This document shows, piece by piece, positions 60,486-64,000 of a stretch of 64,000 bases of DNA. The notes beneath the pieces are model-generated. The model worked only from the letters and a program-made list of their open reading frames with translations, ran no database searches and was not told where the DNA came from. The position numbers and the translations under genes were made by a program. Numbering within the stretch: position 1 is the first letter of the stretch; each line of letters begins with the position of its first letter. Source of the DNA: Hymenobacter aquaticus (GTDB taxonomy: Bacteria > Bacteroidota > Bacteroidia > Cytophagales > Hymenobacteraceae); contig NZ_SRLC01000001.1 of NCBI RefSeq assembly GCF_004765605.1, positions 2,542,001 through 2,606,000 of the forward strand, read 5' to 3'.

Positions 60486-63400
60486 TTACTCCACGACCAG
60501 GCGCACAGCCTGACTGCCGCTGCGCACCAGGTACAGGCCCCTGGGTAGATGCAACCGGGCTTCCCCCGCTGCACTTGCCACGGCTACCAGCACCCGCCGG
60601 CCCTGCGCGTCAAACACGGCCACGTCTGCGCCCGCATCGGCTCCGGTCAGCGTGGCTAGCCCAGCAGTTGGGTTGGGGTAGACAGATAGCGCGGCAGCCC
60701 CGCGGCCCGAACGCACGGAAAGCGGAATGAGAGGCTCGGTTAAAGTTGCCAGCACGGCGTTGTAGCTGCTACCGCTGCCCGGAAGCAGGATGCTGCCGAA
60801 CGTGGCTGGTGGCTGCACCCAGCTGGTAACGTACACTCCTTGGGCATTAACCGCCACAGCGTAACTATCATCGCTGCCGGGACTACCACCGGCCAGGGCC
60901 CAGTCGCCGGTAGCAGCGCTGCCCGCGTCGGTATAGCGGGCCACGAATAAGTCCTGGCTGTAGGCCGCCTGAGTACCGGCCAGGGGCACTCCACCCAGCT
61001 GCACCCGCCCGCTGTTGCTTGCATTGTTGCTTACGTGGCCGGTGACGTACAAGCGCCCGTTGCCCAGGGCCAGGCCAATGCCCCGGTCCCTACCGCTGCC
61101 GCCATCCGCCTGAGCCCAGTCCAGCGTGGGGCTACTGCCCTGATCGGTGAAGCGGGCCAGCAGCACGTCGTCCCCGGTGTCGGCGGTAGCGCCGGCCAGC
61201 GGGATGCCGGCCACTTGCACGTTGGTGCCGATGGTGCGGCTGTTGAACACGCTGCCCGTCAGGTACAGGCGGGTGCCGCTGGCTAGCAGGGCCGTGCCGT
61301 AATCGGTGCTGGTGCCGCCGATGGCCCGGCCCCAGGTGAAGGTGGCGCGCGTGCCGGCGTCGGTATACTTCACCAAAAAGGCATCGGAGCTACTAGTGGG
61401 ACTGGCGCCGGGCAGGGCTACGCCCCCAAACCGCATACTCCCCCCGTCGCTCAGGTTGTTGGTGAACTCCCCCGTGACGTAGACGCTGCTGCCCACGGCG
61501 GCAATACCCCGGCCGTAGCACGCATAGGAGCTGCCCGAGAGGCTGCCCGCCGCCGTGGCCCAGGCGCAGGTGGCACCGGTGCCGCCGTCCGTAAACTTGG
61601 CGACGAAGGCATTGACCCCAATACCGCCTACCCCGGGCAGGGGCTGGGAGCCGAAATACACGTTGTTGGCGTTGGCGTTGTTGTTGTAAAAATTGCCCGT
61701 CAGGTACACGCTCGTGCCGCTCACGGCTACGTCGGTGCCGTAGTCGTAGCTGTTGCCGCCCCCGCCCGCTGCCCAGGCCCAGCGGGCACTGCTGCCCTCG
61801 TCCACACACTTGACTACCAAGGCGTCGCTCTGACCGGCCCCATACAGCCGATAGCTGCCAAACTGAGCCGGCAAAAGGCTGCTGCCCGCGTAGGTGCCGG
61901 CCACGTACACGTTGGCGCCACTCACAGCCAGGTGCAGGGCCGAGTCATCCCCTTCACTGCCCCCGCTCAGCAACCACACCCACGTTCCGGTTGCGGGACT
62001 GAACTTGCCTACAAAGGCGTCGCCGCTGCCCATGCTCACGTATAGCTCGCTGCCCAGGAGCACCTGCCCGTACAGCTCGCCCGTAACCAGCACCTCGCCG
62101 GTAGCGTTGGTGGTCACGGCCGAGGGCGAGAGCGTGCCGCCGGCCGTACGGGTTGCCACGGCACTTTGCCAAGCACCAGCGGTCGAGAGGGTCGCCACCC
62201 CGGCCGCGTTGGGCGATAGTGCCCGGAGCGACCCGTAGAGGGCCGGGCCGGTGCCGATACCCAGTCCCAGCCGCACCCCGGCGCCGGTTACAGTCAGGCC
62301 GTTGGCGGCATCGGGGCCGGTGCCGCCACCCGCCCGGGCCCAGCTGCAACTGGCGCCGTTGCTGAGAATTTCGTAGCGCGCCACCAGCGCCTCAGCCGAG
62401 GCGTTGGCGCTGGCTCCCGGTACGGCAAAGGTATCGAACCGCACGTCGGAGCTGTTGGTATCGCTGTTGGTGATAGAGCCGGCCACGTACAGGCTCGTGC
62501 CGCTCACGACCACCGCCTGCCCCGCATCGTTGCCGCGGCCGCCGCCCCGCGTGGCCCAGTTAAAGGTTGCACTGGTCGTGACGTCGGTGTAGCGGGCCAG
62601 CAGCAGCTCGGCGCTTAGCGCGGTGGTGAGCCCATTGAAAGCAGCTCCGCCCACGCGCACCGACTGGGTGTTGGTGCTGGTGTTGGTGTAGGAGCCGGTG
62701 ACGTAAACGCTTGTGCCGCTCACGGCCAGGCCGTTGGCCTGGTCGGCGCCGATGCCGCCGCCCGCCACCGCCCAGTTGTAGGCTACGCTGGTGCCGGTGC
62801 TGGTGTAGCGGGCCAAGAAGAAGTCGGTGCTGACGGCCACACCGGTACTGGTATTGGAGCTGGCCCCGGCCAGGGTCACGCCCCCAAACTGAACCCCGCT
62901 GGCCCCGGCTCCATTGTTCGTCACGGCCCCGGCCACGTACACGTTGCTGCCATTCACGGCCACGGCATTGGCCTGGTCGGCGCCGGTGCCGCCGCCAGCC
63001 ACCGCCCACTGGTAGCTGGCACTGGGGCCCTGGTCGAGGTAGCTGGCCAGCACCATGTCGGCGCTGTTGCTGGCGCTGGCCCCGGCCAAGGAGGTATTGC
63101 CGACCAGCACGGTCTGGTCGTTGGCCGCGTTGTTGGTAATGCTGCCGGTGACGTAGACGCTCGTGCCGCTCACGGCCACGGCATTGCCCTGGTCGGCGCC
63201 CGTGCCACCCGCCGCTACGGCCCAGTTGCAGGTAGCCGTAGGGCCTGCGTCGGTGAAGGAAGCGACAAAAAGATCGGAGCTGATAGTGCTGCTCCGGCCG
63301 GCCAGCGGCACGTTCCCAAAGCGTACTGCCTGCGCGTTGGCGCTGTTGCTGGTGATGCCGCCGGTCACGTAGATGCTCGTACCGCTCACGGCCACTCCTT

Positions 63401-63773
63401 GTCCTATGTCTGAACCGGTGCCGCCGCCGGCTACTGCCCAGGTCCAGGTGGCCGCCGCCGCGTTGTACTTAGCCACGAACATGTCGGTGCCGCCGACGCT
63501 GGTCAGCAGCGTCGCCCCAAAGGCCACCTGCCCGGTGAAAGTGCCCACCACCAGCACGTCACCAGCGGAGTTAAGGGTCGTGGCCCGCACCGCAGCCGTA
63601 CCACTCAGGCTGGCCTGCGGAAAGTTCATTGCGGCCGTCCAAAGGGGGGCTTGCGCCCGGCCAGGGACAGGTAGCGTTAGCAGTAGTACCAGCAGCACGA
63701 GTAGGTGGCCGGCTATGGCAACGGGGCGTAACTTTTTAGCCGTCCGGCGGGAGGCATCAGATGCGTGTAGCAT
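60486..63773 (-). CDS. T9SS-exported protein with two sets of SBBP-type beta-propeller repeats
   Basis: 1095 residues. Signal peptide to about residue 42. From there to about residue 1000 there are 14 repeats of 65-75 residues, each with a core like [12 protein letters not shown] followed by an Asn-rich turn, then FG or VG, then a [15 protein letters not shown] strand and WAVAGGG. They fall into two groups of seven, each starting with a distinct unit ([15 protein letters not shown] and [15 protein letters not shown]). Seven repeats fit one beta-propeller, so two propellers are likely. A T9SS sorting domain ends the protein ([18 protein letters not shown]). A surface-anchored binding or adhesion role is likely. 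Confidence 0.88.
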   Translation of the reverse strand: MLHASDASRRTAKKLRPVAIAGHLLVLLVLLLTLPVPGRAQAPLWTAAMNFPQASLSGTAAVRATTLNSAGDVLVVGTFTGQVAFGATLLTSVGGTDMFVAKYNAAAATWTWAVAGGGTGSDIGQGVAVSGTSIYVTGGITSNSANAQAVRFGNVPLAGRSSTISSDLFVASFTDAGPTATCNWAVAAGGTGADQGNAVAVSGTSVYVTGSITNNAANDQTVLVGNTSLAGASASNSADMVLASYLDQGPSASYQWAVAGGGTGADQANAVAVNGSNVYVAGAVTNNGAGASGVQFGGVTLAGASSNTSTGVAVSTDFFLARYTSTGTSVAYNWAVAGGGIGADQANGLAVSGTSVYVTGSYTNTSTNTQSVRVGGAAFNGLTTALSAELLLARYTDVTTSATFNWATRGGGRGNDAGQAVVVSGTSLYVAGSITNSDTNSSDVRFDTFAVPGASANASAEALVARYEILSNGASCSWARAGGGTGPDAANGLTVTGAGVRLGLGIGTGPALYGSLRALSPNAAGVATLSTAGAWQSAVATRTAGGTLSPSAVTTNATGEVLVTGELYGQVLLGSELYVSMGSGDAFVGKFSPATGTWVWLLSGGSEGDDSALHLAVSGANVYVAGTYAGSSLLPAQFGSYRLYGAGQSDALVVKCVDEGSSARWAWAAGGGGNSYDYGTDVAVSGTSVYLTGNFYNNNANANNVYFGSQPLPGVGGIGVNAFVAKFTDGGTGATCAWATAAGSLSGSSYACYGRGIAAVGSSVYVTGEFTNNLSDGGSMRFGGVALPGASPTSSSDAFLVKYTDAGTRATFTWGRAIGGTSTDYGTALLASGTRLYLTGSVFNSRTIGTNVQVAGIPLAGATADTGDDVLLARFTDQGSSPTLDWAQADGGSGRDRGIGLALGNGRLYVTGHVSNNASNSGRVQLGGVPLAGTQAAYSQDLFVARYTDAGSAATGDWALAGGSPGSDDSYAVAVNAQGVYVTSWVQPPATFGSILLPGSGSSYNAVLATLTEPLIPLSVRSGRGAAALSVYPNPTAGLATLTGADAGADVAVFDAQGRRVLVAVASAAGEARLHLPRGLYLVRSGSQAVRLVVE

Positions 63774-64000
63774 AAATAGTAGTCGGCCTGCACTTGCCGC
63801 CCAGGCCGTGGCGGCACCCAGAAACTGCTGGGTGGCAGGCCAATCCTATAAACGGCTATTAATGCCCTGGCGAAGCGAAAGTACTACTTTCATGGCTCCC
63901 TACAGTCATTTTCCGGCAACATGAAGCACGAATCCTTGCCCGGAGAAAAGCGCCCGTACTCGTCTGGCAACCGGTGCTATTGCAAAGGCGAAAGCGCAGC
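63774..64000. other. Upstream region of the propeller gene
   Basis: No gene is seen. A near match to the -7 box on the minus strand (TACTTTCG, about 63880-63887) may be its promoter. Confidence 0.35.

Overview
The window is high-GC bacterial DNA from a member of the Bacteroidota, most likely Hymenobacter or a close relative (Cytophagales). The evidence is two large secreted proteins ending in type IX secretion (T9SS) sorting domains, an Oar-like TonB-dependent receptor with a DUF4397 lipoprotein partner, DUF4136 and HEAT/cyclophilin lipoproteins, and -7 boxes of the Bacteroidota form TAnnTTTG, the best of which precedes a tRNA-Ala gene. The genus is inferred from overall character; no rRNA or other marker gene is present.

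Positions 1-7849 are a mixed-strand margin: an M42 aminopeptidase, a TPR lipid- or envelope-type secreted protein, a polytopic membrane protein resembling glycan polymerases, a glycosyltransferase, and a WecD-like acetyltransferase with a polyprenyl-phosphate-sugar type GT2 and a WecE-like aminotransferase. Positions 7887-33293 form one long minus-strand block of 21 genes for glycan synthesis, read from asnB down to two GT4 genes. It holds UDP-glucose dehydrogenase and UDP-glucuronate decarboxylase (giving UDP-GlcA and UDP-xylose), a 3,4-ketoisomerase with a 3-aminotransferase and a GNAT acetyltransferase, a VioA-like 4-aminotransferase with a NeuD/PglD-type acetyltransferase, about ten glycosyltransferases (GT2, GT4, GT8), two GT-C-like membrane proteins, a DUF1919 protein and a PglK-type ABC flippase. 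With the wecD/wecE pair, there are three separate aminotransferase plus N-acyltransferase sets, which suggests a glycan carrying up to three different N-acylated dideoxyamino sugars. The rmlA/rmlB genes, an initiating sugar-phosphate transferase, Wzx and export genes are not in the window. An 823-bp gene-free, AT-richer gap at 18250-19072 splits the block in two.

Positions 33423-43434 hold an acyl-CoA-binding protein, a GlcD-type FAD oxidase, an NlpC/P60 lipoprotein, the Oar-like receptor and DUF4397 lipoprotein pair, tRNA-Ala(GGC) between hairpins, cysK and cysE (cysteine synthesis from serine) and a small cupin. Positions 43807-64000 hold a T9SS-exported beta-helix protein, a HEAT-repeat/cyclophilin fusion lipoprotein, a lone glycosyltransferase, a thioredoxin-fold protein, a lipoprotein, a xanthine-dehydrogenase-type xdhA-xdhB-xdhC set whose intergenic spaces hold three palindromic repeat elements, a DUF4136 lipoprotein, an ABC exporter, and a T9SS-exported protein built from two sets of seven beta-propeller repeats.

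The high GC content produces many long open frames antisense to real genes; these were ignored. Several start sites were moved inward from the longest open frame on the basis of where family similarity begins.
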